A stretch of DNA of 7,596 nucleotides from Candidatus Delongbacteria bacterium. GTDB taxonomy: Bacteria; UBA4055. How positions within the stretch are numbered: the stretch's first letter is position 1; every line of letters begins with the position of its first letter. The translations under genes were made by a program, and so were the position numbers. Location: assembly GCA_013139625.1 (NCBI GenBank), contig WTAK01000314.1, positions 1-7,596 of the forward strand. The letters are read 5' to 3'. The notes beneath the pieces were generated by a model. That model saw only the letters and a list, made by a program, of their open reading frames with translations. It was not told the origin of the DNA and ran no database searches. Of the stretch, positions 7,263 to 7,596 are shown piece by piece.

Positions 7263-7279
7263 ATTTAAAGGAGATATAA

Positions 7280-7522
7280 ATGAAAAAGATAATATTATTG
7301 ATAGTAGCAGTGGTTTTTTTAGTTTCTTCTTGTGCAAAAGTAGAAGATAAAAAAGTTAAAACACCTACAAAGAAAGATTCAGTGAAAGTAGAAAAAAATA
7401 CAGCACAAAAATATATAGATGTTCAGAAAAAGCATATAGATAACGCAAAAGCTAGTATGGAAAAGAGCCAAAAAGCTCAAGAAGATCAAAATAAGGAACT
7501 TGAGAATATAATGGGGAACTAA
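7280..7522 (+). CDS. Small coiled-coil lipoprotein
   Basis: The 80-residue product begins with a lipoprotein signal peptide: MKK, a hydrophobic core, and lipobox LVSSC with the lipidated cysteine at C18. Ala follows the cysteine, and there is no Asp retention signal of the enterobacterial type, so the outer membrane is the likelier site. The mature 63 residues are Lys/Glu-rich. From about residue 42 they form a probable helix with heptad spacing (I46, I53, M60, Q67, L74 in one position; A56 and I77 in the other), suggesting a short coiled coil, loosely like Lpp. No cysteine other than C18 is present. The ribosome site AAGGAG (7268-7273) is excellent, and the gene follows the terminator closely. 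The stop codon touches the palindrome at 7521-7554. Specific function is unknown. Confidence 0.85.
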   Translation: MKKIILLIVAVVFLVSSCAKVEDKKVKTPTKKDSVKVEKNTAQKYIDVQKKHIDNAKASMEKSQKAQEDQNKELENIMGN

Positions 7523-7554
7523 GTAAGGGTCGCAGATCTGCGAGACCCCTACTT
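7521..7554. repeat. REP-like imperfect palindrome with GTAG end
   Basis: The arms pair from AAGTA (7521-7525) with TACTT (7550-7554), through GGGT (7527-7530) with ACCC (7545-7548), to the perfect 12-base palindrome CGCAGATCTGCG (7531-7542). There is one A/C mismatch (7526/7549) and a two-base bulge (7543-7544). Read on the minus strand it begins GTAGGGG. The GTAG tetranucleotide next to a bulged palindrome is the typical form of REP elements, which are moved by RAYT transposases. No T run follows directly, so it is a poor intrinsic terminator, though it may still protect the 3' end of the lipoprotein mRNA. Confidence 0.5.
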
Positions 7555-7596
7555 GATTCCGCTGTAAACCAGACCTTTTTTAGCATTGACCGTTAC
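7549..7596 (-). CDS. Possible C-terminal end of a convergent gene entering from the right
   Basis: The minus strand reads as 15 sense codons (VTVNAKKGLVYSGIK) followed by TAG, with the reading frame open to the window edge; the other two minus frames contain stops. The TAG is part of the GTAG of the palindrome. Only 48 bases are visible, and one plus-strand frame is also open here, so this could be chance. No family can be assigned. Confidence 0.2.
   Translation of the reverse strand, partial: VTVNAKKGLVYSGIK

Noticed and set aside
7521..7596. Palindrome plus the T run at 7576-7581 as an intrinsic terminator for the lipoprotein gene
   Set aside because: The T run lies more than 20 bases beyond the stem with no stem next to it, so it does not form a standard terminator.
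7522..7596. Plus-strand frame open from 7522 to the window edge
   Set aside because: It has no start codon after the in-frame stop at 7501, and it overlaps the palindrome; there is nothing to support a gene.

Overview
This is a low-GC window of about one third G+C. It carries two divergently transcribed blocks of genes from a diderm (Gram-negative) bacterium. The diderm assignment rests on a probable small outer-membrane beta-barrel protein ending in Phe and a lipoprotein with a clean lipobox. Four of the six genes have good GGAG-type Shine-Dalgarno sites, which argues against a typical Bacteroidota member. An uncultivated, AT-rich lineage of the wider FCB-type groups would fit, but the sequence does not fix the taxon.

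Minus-strand block (positions 11-4338, read right to left). It starts with priA, the primosomal replication-restart helicase and the only confidently named gene. After a 33-bp gap comes a 443-residue protein with a signal peptide, a periplasmic region, one membrane segment and an acidic cytoplasmic tail. A GC-rich stem-loop follows, then a two-helix membrane protein with a von Willebrand factor A (VWA) type domain. This VWA protein stops after 219 residues, right after its VWA domain, which is much shorter than I would expect for its architecture. A frameshift near position 15 is possible.

Divergent intergenic region (4339-4552). It is very AT-rich and holds a candidate promoter for each direction. 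An imperfect inverted repeat spans the candidate priA promoter.

Plus-strand block (4553-7522). The first gene encodes a 701-residue protein with 24 cysteines, all of them in three 8-cysteine double zinc-ribbon modules. The first and third modules have exactly the same cysteine spacing, although about 360 residues separate them. Acidic linkers, one membrane segment near the C-terminus and a short Val/Pro/Thr-rich tail complete it. Thirteen bases later comes a Trp-rich outer-membrane barrel candidate, then a strong intrinsic terminator, then an 80-residue coiled-coil lipoprotein. The layout suggests a cytoplasm-to-outer-membrane set of envelope proteins, but no known pathway is recognisable and the functional link is inference.

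Right end (7521-7596). Composition jumps to about 49% G+C. A 34-base imperfect palindrome with a GTAG end resembles a REP element. The minus strand stays open across the last 48 bases and ends in a stop codon inside the palindrome, so a further convergent gene or element may begin beyond the window.
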